A stretch of 64,000 nucleotides of DNA from Trichococcus collinsii (GCF_900107505.1 NZ_FNQH01000002.1:310001-374000), one strand, 5' to 3'. Positions 1 to 8,498 are shown, numbered from the stretch's first letter. Made by a program: numbers and translations. The notes: generated from the letters alone by a model not told the origin.

Positions 1-252
<252 letters not shown>

Positions 253-260
253 TTATAAAA

Positions 261-315
261 AAAACCTAAATAGAGAGCATGGGAATTTCTTCCGCTGCTG
301 TCTACTTAGGTTTTG
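261..315 (-). terminator. RAT-controlled terminator before the PTS gene
   Basis: On the minus strand AAAACCTAA (stem) pairs with TTAGGTTTT, followed by a T-run. The upstream arm is also the end of the RAT site, so antiterminator binding to RAT prevents terminator folding. This is the classic LicT-type switch controlling the PTS gene. Confidence 0.85.
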
Positions 316-337
316 CCTGCTTTACCAGTAACAATCC
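306..337 (-). promoter_or_regulatory. Ribonucleic antiterminator (RAT) 1
   Basis: Minus-strand sequence GGATTGTTACTGGTAAAGCA followed by GGCAAAACCTAA matches the consensus RNA target of LicT/BglG/SacY antiterminators. It lies between licT and the PTS gene and overlaps the terminator stem. Confidence 0.9.
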
Positions 338-364
338 TCTTGAGAGCATTTTAGGTATTCACTT

Positions 365-1198
365 TTACTGCACGACCCGATGGATATGGATCGTGAGGTA
401 AACAAGTTCATCGGTCCCAACTTGGAAATGGTGGGCAGCTCCGACATAGGTCGATATTTTGTTGGCACACGTATAGGCAGCCGGATAGTTTGCCTTCACC
501 TGCTCCACCAAGAATGTGTCTGGAGCCGTCTGGAAAACTTCTCCCATGACGACCCGCTGCGCAAAATACTGCAGATGGGTGTAGAATCGGTTATAGGAAA
601 TCGATTCTTCATCGAAGGCGACTCCGAAATGCAAGCGGACAATGTTCAGGATGTCCTGAACGATCCGGGTCACTTTCATTGTCTCTTCGATCAGTTGGCC
701 TTCCTTCTGCGCATTCACGAAATGAAGAGCGATGGATGTCGCTTCATCGGGTGCCATCACAACACCGGTATGCTCCGCGATGAGTTCAAGCCCAATTTTA
801 CCGAGCTCGTATTCCCGTCGATAGAACTTCTTCACTTCGAAGGCCAAAGGATTGGTCAAGTCGATCCCTTCCTTGGTCCGCTGGATGGCGTAATGGATGT
901 GGTCGGCAAGCGTCAGGTAGACATTTACTTGGAAGATATGATTCAGCCTCGTCTCGGCCTCTTGGATGATCTTAAAAATGGCATCTGATTCTTCTTGCGG
1001 TAAATCTTGATAAATGGCCTTTAATTGATCTGCTGAATCATTTTCCTGGATGACGAAGGTCTTCTCGATCAAAGACTTGTCGAAAACGTCCCCTGATCTT
1101 TTCTGGAAACCGATCCCTTTTCCCATCACAATGACTTCCGATGAATCGCCGGCTTTCGCCAGCACCACGTTGTTATTGTAGACTTTTTCAATCTTCAT
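365..1198 (-). CDS. licT: LicT/BglG-family transcription antiterminator
   Basis: A 277-residue RNA-binding antiterminator that stabilises the RAT hairpin and lets RNA polymerase read into the beta-glucoside PTS genes. Residues 1-55 are the CAT RNA-binding domain (MKIEKVYNNNVVLAK). Two PTS regulation domains follow, roughly residues 65-170 and 171-277. The phosphorylatable histidines are all present at about H100 (ADHIHYA), H159 (ALHFVNA), H208 (YTHLQYF) and H271/H273 (LTIHIHR), matching the LicT pattern. Its own mRNA also carries a RAT/terminator, so autoregulation is likely. Length and motif content are those of a complete family member. The PTS gene lies 140 bases downstream. Confidence 0.95.
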   Translation of the reverse strand: MKIEKVYNNNVVLAKAGDSSEVIVMGKGIGFQKRSGDVFDKSLIEKTFVIQENDSADQLKAIYQDLPQEESDAIFKIIQEAETRLNHIFQVNVYLTLADHIHYAIQRTKEGIDLTNPLAFEVKKFYRREYELGKIGLELIAEHTGVVMAPDEATSIALHFVNAQKEGQLIEETMKVTRIVQDILNIVRLHFGVAFDEESISYNRFYTHLQYFAQRVVMGEVFQTAPDTFLVEQVKANYPAAYTCANKISTYVGAAHHFQVGTDELVYLTIHIHRVVQ

Positions 1199-1224
1199 CG
1201 ATTATCCCCATTCCCCCTTCCATT

Positions 1225-1286
1225 AAAAAAAACCTAAACTAACACCAAATGATGTGCACATCATCTCGTATCAATTTAGGTTTTGC
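1225..1286 (-). terminator. RAT-controlled terminator before licT
   Basis: On the minus strand AACCTAAA(T)T pairs with the tail of RAT 2 and is followed by a T-run. It sits upstream of licT and mirrors the switch before the PTS gene, which implies autoregulation by antitermination. Confidence 0.8.
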
Positions 1287-1307
1287 CTGCACAACCAGTA
1301 ACAATCC
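1276..1307 (-). promoter_or_regulatory. Ribonucleic antiterminator (RAT) 2
   Basis: Minus-strand GGATTGTTACTGGTTGTGCA then GGCAAAACCTAA is a second RAT site, nearly identical to RAT 1, located in the leader of licT itself. Confidence 0.88.
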
Positions 1308-1462
1308 TATGAACAACATGTTAGCACTTCCAACAAAAAGTTGCAAGCCCTTTCTATAAAAAAACTTTTTTTCATTTAGTGCGTTGGTATGTCAGTATTT
1401 TTTTGAAAATGAATGTTATTAACTTTGTGACTAGTGAGTTGTGGAGCAGCATTCTGCGGTAC

Positions 1463-1615
1463 AAAGATGAATTTTTTGCGTTAATTCATCTTTTTGACCA
1501 CATTTCGCACCGTATAGATGAATTCTTTATAGTTATTCATCTTTTTGGCCGTATTTCGCATCGAAAAGATGGATTCTTTGTTTTTATTCATCTTTGTGGC
1601 CGACATTCTGACTTC
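1463..1615. repeat. Three tandem 51-bp repeats with internal hairpins
   Basis: Three head-to-tail copies start at 1463, 1514 and 1565. Each holds an inverted repeat of the form AAAGATGAATT...AATTCATCTTT followed by a conserved tail like TTGGCCGTATTTCGCATCG. The unit is 17 codons long, so an open frame (1379-1618, plus strand) passes through all copies and yields a repeating peptide. No ribosome-binding site precedes that frame, so it is read here as non-coding repeat DNA. It fills most of the gap between licT and the next gene. Confidence 0.75.
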
Positions 1616-1627
1616 TGATGACAAAAG

Positions 1628-1656
1628 TGGCTGCCTCGTTAGGAGGCAGCCACTGC
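1628..1656 (-). terminator. Terminator of the YczE-like gene
   Basis: GTGGCTGCCT with its complement AGGCAGCCAC forms a 10-bp stem with a short loop. On the minus strand it is followed by TTTTGT, just after the stop codon at 1658. Confidence 0.8.
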
Positions 1657-1657
1657 G

Positions 1658-2314
1658 TTACGCGCGTTCTTTGATTGTCAGCATTTTCTGAAAAACGAAG
1701 CGGCTGTTCAATCGGTTCGCGAAATGCTGCGTCACCGTACCGGTGAAGAGCATGGCGAACACGGTCCCGAGCCCGACTCCGGCGATTCCTTCCAGGAACA
1801 GCAATGAAAATACAACACTCAATCCGACGCAGACGACGTCGAATCCCGTCTTCATCTGCTTGACTGTTAGTCCGAAATGCTCGGACATCTCGCGCACAAA
1901 CAAGTCGAAGGGAAGAGCCGGCAAGCGGCAATTCAGCATCAGACTGATCCCGAGCGACAACATGAAAAATCCGGTGAAAAAGAACACGATCCGCAGCGGT
2001 ATGTTTGCGACGATGCCCGAAAAAAGCAATTCAAAGAAATCCAGCAGGTAGCCGAACAACAATGCCAATGCAATCGAAAAGACATATCCCAAAAACTTTC
2101 GCGTAATCAGAGCCATCACCACCACAAGGACCACTTGGAAGAGAAAGTTCCAGCTGCCGATCGTCACGTGCGCAAACATTTCGTTCAACACCACAGGCAC
2201 GGATGAAATCGTCGACACCCCTAATTCGCTTTTGATCATCAACGACACGGCAATGGCGTTGCACATCACGCCCATTGCCAACGCAAGTTCACTTGCCAAC
2301 ACTTTTTTCTCCAT
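1658..2314 (-). CDS. YczE/YitT-like integral membrane protein
   Basis: A 218-residue polytopic membrane protein with about five hydrophobic segments. The stretch FFMLSLGISLMLNCRLPALP followed by FDLFVREMSEHFGLTVKQMKTGFDV matches the YczE/YyaS/DUF6198 family, whose biochemical role is unknown. The ATG at 2314 has AAGGAGG 6 bases upstream. The gene ends at a strong hairpin terminator. It is read in the same direction as the pentapeptide-repeat gene 31 bases upstream, so the two may be cotranscribed. No catalytic motif is visible; function is not assigned. Confidence 0.8.
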   Translation of the reverse strand: MEKKVLASELALAMGVMCNAIAVSLMIKSELGVSTISSVPVVLNEMFAHVTIGSWNFLFQVVLVVVMALITRKFLGYVFSIALALLFGYLLDFFELLFSGIVANIPLRIVFFFTGFFMLSLGISLMLNCRLPALPFDLFVREMSEHFGLTVKQMKTGFDVVCVGLSVVFSLLFLEGIAGVGLGTVFAMLFTGTVTQHFANRLNSRFVFQKMLTIKERA

Positions 2315-2345
2315 ATCTGCCTCCTTATTCCGTCTTTCGCATTTT

Positions 2346-2987
2346 TTACTTTTTGATGACCAGCCCCAGCATCACAACGAAGGCCAACGCCTGTTCTTCG
2401 CTGACGATCGCACCTTTCAAATCCTCAAGCGTGACGCTGATGCGTTCAAATCGGCAAGTGCTGATGTCAATCGCCTTCAAAGGGGTTCCAGTGAAATTGA
2501 TTCCGGACAGCTCGCACTCCGAAAAATCGACTTTCTTCAGTTTGCATGTATATAAATCGGCTTCATTCAGGCGGCAGTTCTCGTAACGGACATTCTTCTG
2601 CTTGCTGAATCCCAAAGCCGCCATCTGCAGATTGCATTCCCGGAAGAGCACGTCCTCGAAGACCCCTTCGGTCATCGAGGTCCCGATGAGCCGGCAATTC
2701 ATGAAGCGGACCCGCTTCATTGTAACTTCATCCAACTGCACATTGGCAAAATCGCAGCTTTCGAAGATGACATCCCGCAAGTACAATTGCGGCACCGTCG
2801 CTTCGCTGAAAGTCACGTTCTGGAATCTGACTTCGGTGAACTCCACTCCCCGTCTGTCGCCAAGGTCGATGGCAGTATCTTTGAAGAGGGCATGCTCTAT
2901 GTAAGGTTCATCCGGATCGAAACAGTCGGCGAAATTTTTTTCAGGCAAATCCTTTGTTATTGCGGGTTCCATGATCTTTACAGGCAC
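2346..2987 (-). CDS. Pentapeptide-repeat protein
   Basis: A 213-residue protein largely made of A(D/N)LXX-like five-residue repeats, seen in FESCDFANVQLDEVTMKRV, FRECNLQMAAL, YENCRLNEADLYTCKLKKVD and FSECELSGINFTG. These fold as a right-handed quadrilateral beta helix. Such proteins include DNA-gyrase mimics and many of unknown role; nothing here identifies the target. The start is taken as GTG at 2987 because AGGAAGG lies upstream, whereas the first internal ATG (2970) has no ribosome-binding site. The spacing to that GTG is long (about 10 bases), so the start is less certain than the product. It precedes the YczE-like gene. Confidence 0.82.
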   Translation of the reverse strand: MPVKIMEPAITKDLPEKNFADCFDPDEPYIEHALFKDTAIDLGDRRGVEFTEVRFQNVTFSEATVPQLYLRDVIFESCDFANVQLDEVTMKRVRFMNCRLIGTSMTEGVFEDVLFRECNLQMAALGFSKQKNVRYENCRLNEADLYTCKLKKVDFSECELSGINFTGTPLKAIDISTCRFERISVTLEDLKGAIVSEEQALAFVVMLGLVIKK

Positions 2988-3127
2988 TTAGTTCATTCCT
3001 TCCTGATGGTTCTCTTTCTTTAAGTATACCTGAATAATCGTCGCTTAGATATCAAAGCTTGCGCGAGCCACCCTTTCGTCTGCAGTGATATAATGGAGGC
3101 AAGGAAACAGGACAAGGGGGAATTTAT

Positions 3128-4498
3128 ATGGATCATACATATGCTAAAGTGTTTCGGGGAACGGCCTTCACCAGCAGGTCGCCGCAGGAAGTGAACGCAT
3201 TGGAGGATTGTCTGTTTTGTCTGGATGAGGAAGGCGTGATCCGGCGCATCTTGAAGCCGCAGGATGCTGATTACGGAACGATTTTGGCTGCCTACAGCGA
3301 AACGGAAAAATTCCACGAGCTTGCTGAGGGACAGTATTTTCTGCCGGGCTTCATCGATCTGCACATCCATGCACCGCAATGGGCACAGGCAGGGACAGCC
3401 ATGGACATCCCTTTACATGATTGGCTGGATACCTATACCTTCCCGCTGGAATCGAAATTCTCCGATCTGAATTTCGCCCGCAAAGTCTATCAGGATCTTG
3501 TCGCTACATTGTTGGCGAATGGAACGACGACTGCGCTCTATTTCGCGACCGTCCACAAGGAAGCCAGCTTGCTGTTAGCCCAGATCTGCGCCGACAAGGG
3601 TCAACGCGGTTTGGTCGGGAAAGTGGTCATGGACGATAAGGAAGAGAATCCAGCGTATTACCGGGATGAAAGCACGGAAGCCGCTTTGGCGGACACGGAA
3701 AGTTTCATCCAGCTAGTCCAGGAATTGAACAAGACGACCAAACAAGGCGTCTACCCGGTCGTGACTCCCCGATTCATCCCGAGCTGCACGGACGAAGTGC
3801 TGGCGGGACTTGGCGAGTTAGCAAAAAAGTATGATACACATATCCAATCGCATTGCAGCGAAAGCGATTGGGAGCACAACTATGTCCTCGAGCGGATGCA
3901 TAAGAGCGATACATTTGCACTCAATGAGATGGGCCTTCTGCAGGATAAAGCGGTCATGGCTCATGCCGTCTTCCTTTCGGATGCGGATGCCGATTTGTTT
4001 GCCGAAACTGGCACAGCAATCGCCCATTGTCCGATTTCGAATGTCTGCTTCTCAAACGGTGTCCTTCCCGCTTCCCGTTTCACTCGGAAAGGGATAGACA
4101 TCGGCTTGGGCACGGACATCTCCGGAGGCTTCTCCCCCAGCCTTTTCGACAACATCCGTCAGGCTGTCATCTCATCGAGAATGCTGGAGGAAGGCGTTGA
4201 TCCGTCGTTACCAGCTGCGGAACGCGGCCTGCCGCATTCGCGGATTTCCGCCAACGAGGCATTTTACTATGCGACTGCCGGCGGAGGACAGAGCCTGAGC
4301 CTGCCGATCGGACGCTTGGAAGAAAACTACATCTGGGATGTCCAAGTGATCGACGTCAACGCACCTAACGCCAAGTTGCAGATTTTTGAGGAAGGGATTT
4401 CCATGGAAAACCTGTTGCACAAAATTCTCTTTTTGAGCCACCCGGAAAATATCCGAGATGTCTGGGTACAAGGCGAATGCGTGCATAAACGGACGTAA
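3128..4498 (+). CDS. guaD: Guanine deaminase
   Basis: A 456-residue amidohydrolase converting guanine to xanthine and ammonia in the cytoplasm (purine salvage). Zinc ligands are visible: H79 and H81 in PGFIDLHIHAPQ, H242 in IQSHCSESDWEH, H279 in MAHAVFLSD and D330 in GLGTDISGG. E245 in HCSES is the usual proton shuttle. Length fits the GuaD/ATZ-TRZ family. CAAGGGGG precedes the ATG. A terminator follows, so the gene is probably monocistronic. The purine-type permease encoded at 5.4-6.7 kb on the other strand would supply substrate or take up the product. Confidence 0.95.
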   Translation: MDHTYAKVFRGTAFTSRSPQEVNALEDCLFCLDEEGVIRRILKPQDADYGTILAAYSETEKFHELAEGQYFLPGFIDLHIHAPQWAQAGTAMDIPLHDWLDTYTFPLESKFSDLNFARKVYQDLVATLLANGTTTALYFATVHKEASLLLAQICADKGQRGLVGKVVMDDKEENPAYYRDESTEAALADTESFIQLVQELNKTTKQGVYPVVTPRFIPSCTDEVLAGLGELAKKYDTHIQSHCSESDWEHNYVLERMHKSDTFALNEMGLLQDKAVMAHAVFLSDADADLFAETGTAIAHCPISNVCFSNGVLPASRFTRKGIDIGLGTDISGGFSPSLFDNIRQAVISSRMLEEGVDPSLPAAERGLPHSRISANEAFYYATAGGGQSLSLPIGRLEENYIWDVQVIDVNAPNAKLQIFEEGISMENLLHKILFLSHPENIRDVWVQGECVHKRT

Positions 4499-4560
4499 AT
4501 GAGTCGAAAGGCGAATTTACTTTGTGCTGCATTTGGTTTGCTGCCGCGGCAACTCCAGTA

Positions 4561-4597
4561 AGCCTCCGAATTATTGATGATTCGGAGGCTTTTTGTA
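4561..4597 (+). terminator. Terminator after guaD
   Basis: AGCCTCCGAAT pairs with ATTCGGAGGCT around a short loop, followed by TTTTTG. The remaining 200 bases up to the next start (4800) are AT-rich and show no other gene. Confidence 0.88.
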
Positions 4598-4799
4598 TTT
4601 TCGTACCGTAGTTGTCCTATTCTTCCGAGTTATCGGACAATTTTGTCAATGAATGCTCGCATTAACAGATTAAACTCTGTACTTTTTGCCTAATGATATA
4701 TTTAGAAAGCAATATAGAAGATAACATGGGGGCGAATAAAATGCCTATATGATCTATTCATGTTAGAATTATAATAAGAAACTATTGGAGGATGATATT

Positions 4800-5180
4800 A
4801 TGAACCAAAAACTCGTTGAGATTTGCCTGCGTGTCAGAGATATTGATGCTACTTTAAACTTCTATACTGATCTATTTGATTTTGAAGTTGCCAGCCACAG
4901 AAAATTCCCTGAAGATAAGTTTGATTTAGTTTATCTGAATTCTCCCGGTTCTTCAGTACAAATTGAACTCACTTACAATTACGATGCCGAGCCATATAAT
5001 GTAGGAAATGGCTTCAGTCATTTAGGTGTGACTGTCAGTGACTTAGAAAAAATGCATGAAGTTTGTAAAGCTTCTCCTTACGAAACAGGTGAATTAAAAG
5101 GACTTTCAGGCGGCACACCAACCTATTTCTTTGTGACGGATCCTGATGGTTATCGAATTGAAGTAAAGCGCGCAAAATAA
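4800..5180 (+). CDS. VOC (glyoxalase-fold) family protein
   Basis: A 126-residue vicinal-oxygen-chelate protein resembling lactoylglutathione lyase (GloA). The two beta-alpha-beta-beta-beta modules are visible, with EICLRVRDIDATLNFYTDLF at the start, QIELTYN in the middle, GFSHLGVTVSD and YRIEVKRA at the end. Three of the four GloA metal ligands appear conserved (E of QIELT, H of FSHLG, E of RIEVK). The first one, normally His in HTMLRV, is Glu here. The ATG at 4800 is set by GGAGG 8 bases upstream. Base composition is visibly more AT-rich than the neighbours, hinting at transfer. Substrate unknown. Confidence 0.8.
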   Translation: MNQKLVEICLRVRDIDATLNFYTDLFDFEVASHRKFPEDKFDLVYLNSPGSSVQIELTYNYDAEPYNVGNGFSHLGVTVSDLEKMHEVCKASPYETGELKGLSGGTPTYFFVTDPDGYRIEVKRAK

Positions 5181-5284
5181 TTTTTCGAATATTTCAAATG
5201 TAAGTATATCAGATTTTGTAAATATATTTACATTTTTTTCAATTCCTTCTTATCATTATCCGTATTTAAAAATAAATAGTAAAA

Positions 5285-5333
5285 AAAGAAACACGCAAGC
5301 AGCCAAGCGGATGCTTACGTGTTTCTTTTCATT
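5285..5333 (-). terminator. Terminator of the NCS2 permease gene
   Basis: AAGAAACACG(C/T)AAGCA and its complement flank a short loop. On the minus strand the hairpin is followed by a run of Ts. It may also stop transcripts of the convergent VOC gene. Confidence 0.85.
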
Positions 5334-5356
5334 CAAGCTGCTCAACCAGCGGATGT

Positions 5357-6670
5357 TTAGACTTTTTCTTTCAAAATGATGTTCAATACCAACGCAACGA
5401 TTGTACCTGCAGAAATACCAGAAGAGAACAATCCACTCAAGATGCCCGGCAATTGTGCCACTGTATCCGGCACAAAGGAAACACCCAGACCGACACCCAA
5501 CGCAGAAGCTACGATGATCATGTTGCGGTTGTTGAATTCAACACGTGACAGTGACTGTACACCGGCAGCGGCAACAGTACCGAACATCAAGATGCCGGCA
5601 CCACCCAATACAGGTTGCGGCATGATCGAAATCAGCGTAGCAAATTTAGGGAACAGGCTCATTACAATCATGATGATGCCGCCCATGATGGCTACTTTAC
5701 GGGAAGCATTGCGGGTCAAAGGAATCAATCCAGCATTTTGGCTGAAAGTTGCGGCAGGACCGGACCCGATGAAAGGTGCGATGAACGAGCCGAAACCATC
5801 CGCACGGACACCGGCAGCGATTCTTTCATCCGTCAGTTTCGTTTCCGTAACGACACCCAACGTCTGCATAACACCGACTGTTTCAATGACTGTTACCAGA
5901 TAGCCGGATACAAAAGGAATCGCGTATTCAAGCTTGAAATCAGGTACTCCGAATTTGAAGAACTGTGGTAAGGCGAACCATTCAGCGGCAACGACTTGGC
6001 CGAAGTCGACCATACCCAACGGAATGCAGACGACATAGCCGATTGCGGCACCAATCAAGACAGCAGCTGGCGCGATTTTGCTTGGTCCGTAATGATTGAT
6101 CAGAGCGATAATCAGGAACACGAGCACTGCGATACCAATATTCATCGGATTACCGAAGTCCTCAGATCCGAAACCGCCTCCTGCCCAGCCCATTGCAACG
6201 GACATCAGCGTCATCCCCATCAAAGAGATAACTGATCCGGTAACGACTGGGGGGAAAAATTTCAATAGCGGTTTTACGAAATAACTCAAAATAATTTCCA
6301 ATAAAGCACCCAGCATCGTTCCGCCAAGATAGGCAGTGATGCCGCCCGCTCCGATGACAGCAGCAGCTGGCGCCACAAAAGCAAAGTCAGTTCCCATGAT
6401 TGTCGGCAAACCCGCTCCGACGCGGAACCATTTCGGACCGAAACCTTTTGATTGAATGATTGAAACGATGCCCGAAGCCAAAAGCGCCGCGCTGACCATA
6501 TAAGCAGTATCCTCAACCCCGAAACCTGCGATTCCCGCAATGATAAGCGGTACTGCCACTAAACCACCAAAAGCGGTGATGACGTTCTGAAATCCTAAAA
6601 CGATTGTCGTGCCTAAATCCGGTTTATCTTCCACACCGTAAGTCAGGCCTGTATGTACTTTCTCTTCCAT
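5357..6670 (-). CDS. Purine (xanthine/uric acid) permease, NCS2 family
   Basis: A 437-residue nucleobase:cation symporter-2 membrane protein with 12-14 hydrophobic segments. The family signature region is QNAGLIPLTRNASRKV, preceded by GSGPAATFSQ. The conserved Glu in VIETVGVMQTLGVV is also present. ATG at 6670 is chosen because AGGAGGAG lies directly upstream; the open frame extends further but without a ribosome-binding site. Substrate preference between xanthine, uric acid and uracil is not decidable from these motifs. The nearby guanine deaminase and CGAACATT sites resembling PurR boxes favour a purine. Confidence 0.9.
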   Translation of the reverse strand: MEEKVHTGLTYGVEDKPDLGTTIVLGFQNVITAFGGLVAVPLIIAGIAGFGVEDTAYMVSAALLASGIVSIIQSKGFGPKWFRVGAGLPTIMGTDFAFVAPAAAVIGAGGITAYLGGTMLGALLEIILSYFVKPLLKFFPPVVTGSVISLMGMTLMSVAMGWAGGGFGSEDFGNPMNIGIAVLVFLIIALINHYGPSKIAPAAVLIGAAIGYVVCIPLGMVDFGQVVAAEWFALPQFFKFGVPDFKLEYAIPFVSGYLVTVIETVGVMQTLGVVTETKLTDERIAAGVRADGFGSFIAPFIGSGPAATFSQNAGLIPLTRNASRKVAIMGGIIMIVMSLFPKFATLISIMPQPVLGGAGILMFGTVAAAGVQSLSRVEFNNRNMIIVASALGVGLGVSFVPDTVAQLPGILSGLFSSGISAGTIVALVLNIILKEKV

Positions 6671-6959
6671 GCTTCTCCTCCTGATAACGAACATTAATGA
6701 TTGCAAAATAAAATATAATTCGTTTATTAACGATAAATAAAATTATATCGATATCACATACAATTGTAAAGTGTAAATTCCGAATTATAAGGGCTTTCAT
6801 TATGAGAATATTCACATTTTTTGGGTTTATCGAGGTTAAAAGCGAACATTTTGAATGCTAATTGGGTATTTGTATTGAAATGACGAATTATACTTTGTAG
6901 AGCGTTGTCAGATACGGGTACGTTGTAGTTCGATTTTTTGTTATACTATATTAGACGAA

Positions 6960-7095
6960 ACAGATGAATGGGACATAAGCAGTAAAATCAGAAAAATCAT
7001 GCGGAGCTACTGTTCTTTCCAGCAATAACGACAACCCAAACGTTCTCTTGATCAAGCACGAAAACGGTCGTCCCACCGTTCATCCAAGCGCAATG
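6960..7095 (+). pseudogene. Broken duplicate of the Nudix gene 5' end
   Basis: This stretch is clearly homologous to 8051-8165, the leader and first 30 codons of the Nudix gene. Shared blocks include AAATCAGAAAAATCATGCGG and TTGATCAA(G/A)CACGAAAACGG. The start codon is lost (GTAAAATCA against ATGAAATCA in the intact gene). Reading on from there gives VKSEKSCGATVLSSNNDNP and then VLLIKHENG, after which similarity ends. It lies immediately before degV, while the intact copy lies immediately after it. A duplication around degV followed by decay of one copy explains the arrangement. Confidence 0.85.
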
Positions 7096-7156
7096 CGTAT
7101 CGGTTGTGTCTCAAACCAGACCAGGTAGTTATGGCTGAAAAATAAGGAGTGAAATT

Positions 7157-8047
7157 TTGACGAAATTAATAATAGATTCAACGTGTGACCTTAACGAAGC
7201 GATGCGCAAGCATACCAAACTGGAGTACCTGCCGTTAAACATCATCATCGATGGCAAAAGCTACAAGGACGGCATCGAAATCGATTTGGAACGCGTCTAC
7301 GAAGTGATGCGCAAAGGAGAGATGCCACAGACTTCACAGATTGACATCGCCAACCTATTGGAAATATTGGACCGCAACCGCAAAGCCAACGAAGATCTTA
7401 TTTATTTGTCTTTCTCAAGCGCAATGTCTGGAACACATGCGGTAGCCCATCAAGTATTTGAGATGTACCGGGAAGAATACCCGGAGATGAAGCTAACCTT
7501 GATCGACTCGCAAGGCGGTTGCGGCGGCGCTAGCTTGGCTGCCATCCAAGCCCTCAGCTTGCTGGATAAAGGCCATTCCCATGATGACGTTGCCCAAACC
7601 CTGCGAGAAATCGTGGCGCATACTTCCTATTCCTTCACGATCGCTAATCTGGACTGGCTACAGAAAGGTGGCCGCATCAATAAAGTAACAAGCGTCATCG
7701 GTGACAATCTGAACATCAAGCCTTTGTTGACCGTTAAGGCAGGCAAAATCGTGATGGACCAACTCCTGCGCGGACATAACCGTGTCTACAAACGTATCAT
7801 CAAAAAAACGGTCGACCATATCGGTCCCTATCAAGATCAACTCGTTGTCATCAGCCATGTGGGCGATCCAGAAATCGCACAAACACTCAAAGCAATGCTG
7901 AGCGAGGCCTTGCCGGAAGCTTCCTTTGTCTTATTAAGGGTAAGCGCGGTTCTGGGCGTTCATCTCGGTATCGGTGGTGTCGGTGTTTTTGCCTTATCTC
8001 AATTGCCGGAAAGATATGATAGACGCCCTGCGTTTTTGGAAAAGTAA
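7157..8047 (+). CDS. DegV family fatty-acid-binding protein
   Basis: A 296-residue DegV-fold protein. Family members (FakB-like) bind a fatty acid and present it to a fatty-acid kinase for acyl-phosphate formation. Visible motifs are IIDSTCDL (residues 5-12), PQTSQ, SFSSAMSGT, LIDSQGG and LQKGGRI. The start is TTG at 7157 with AAGGAGT 7 bases upstream. It is flanked by a decayed and an intact copy of a Nudix gene; the intact one starts 28 bases downstream, so both may share a transcript. No fatty-acid kinase gene lies in the window. Confidence 0.9.
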   Translation: MTKLIIDSTCDLNEAMRKHTKLEYLPLNIIIDGKSYKDGIEIDLERVYEVMRKGEMPQTSQIDIANLLEILDRNRKANEDLIYLSFSSAMSGTHAVAHQVFEMYREEYPEMKLTLIDSQGGCGGASLAAIQALSLLDKGHSHDDVAQTLREIVAHTSYSFTIANLDWLQKGGRINKVTSVIGDNLNIKPLLTVKAGKIVMDQLLRGHNRVYKRIIKKTVDHIGPYQDQLVVISHVGDPEIAQTLKAMLSEALPEASFVLLRVSAVLGVHLGIGGVGVFALSQLPERYDRRPAFLEK

Positions 8048-8075
8048 AATGAAACAAACGAATGGAGCATAAACT

Positions 8076-8492
8076 ATGAAATCAGAAAAATCATGCGGAG
8101 CCATCGTGCTCTCCCCAGATAACACCAATCGAAAAGTATTATTGATCAAACACGAAAACGGCGGCCATTGGGCATTTCCAAAAGGCCATGTTGAGGAAGG
8201 CGAAACGGAAGTCGAAACAGCATTGAGGGAAATCAAGGAAGAAACCGGCTTGAGCACCGATCTAAGCACCACCTTCCGGAAATCCGTCAGCTACTCCCCT
8301 GCTCCCGGTGTAATCAAAGAAGTCGTCTACTTCATCGCCTTCGCCCATACGGAAATAATCGAAAAACAGGATGCCGAGGTCACCGACTTCGCATGGATGC
8401 CGTTCAACGAAGCTTTGCAAGCCATCACATACGACAACGACAAAAGCATCCTGCAGTCCGCCATCGATTTCATCGAAGGCATGAAAAACTAA
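8076..8492 (+). CDS. Nudix hydrolase, Ap4A-hydrolase type
   Basis: A 138-residue Nudix protein. The Nudix box (G-x5-E-x7-REUxEExGU) runs from GHVEEGE to REIKEETGL at about residues 33-55. The N-terminal CGAIVLSPDN and the phrase WAFPKGHVE are typical of asymmetric diadenosine tetraphosphate hydrolases, which cleave Ap4A to ATP and AMP. That specificity is inferred. ATG at 8076 lies 28 bases after degV with a modest upstream site (AATGGAG). A strong hairpin follows the stop. A degenerate second copy of its first 30 codons lies upstream of degV. Confidence 0.9.
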   Translation: MKSEKSCGAIVLSPDNTNRKVLLIKHENGGHWAFPKGHVEEGETEVETALREIKEETGLSTDLSTTFRKSVSYSPAPGVIKEVVYFIAFAHTEIIEKQDAEVTDFAWMPFNEALQAITYDNDKSILQSAIDFIEGMKN

Positions 8493-8498
8493 GAAAAG

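Noticed and set aside
380-988. 202-codon open frame on the plus strand
   Set aside because: It is the antisense shadow of licT; no ribosome-binding site and no family match.
1379-1618. 79-codon open frame with repeating HLFGRISHR-type peptide
   Set aside because: It follows from the 51-bp DNA repeat; no ribosome-binding site is present, so it is treated as repeat DNA.
5996-6284. Plus-strand frames opposite the NCS2 permease
   Set aside because: Products are rich in His, Asp and Gln with no homology; shadows of a membrane-protein gene.
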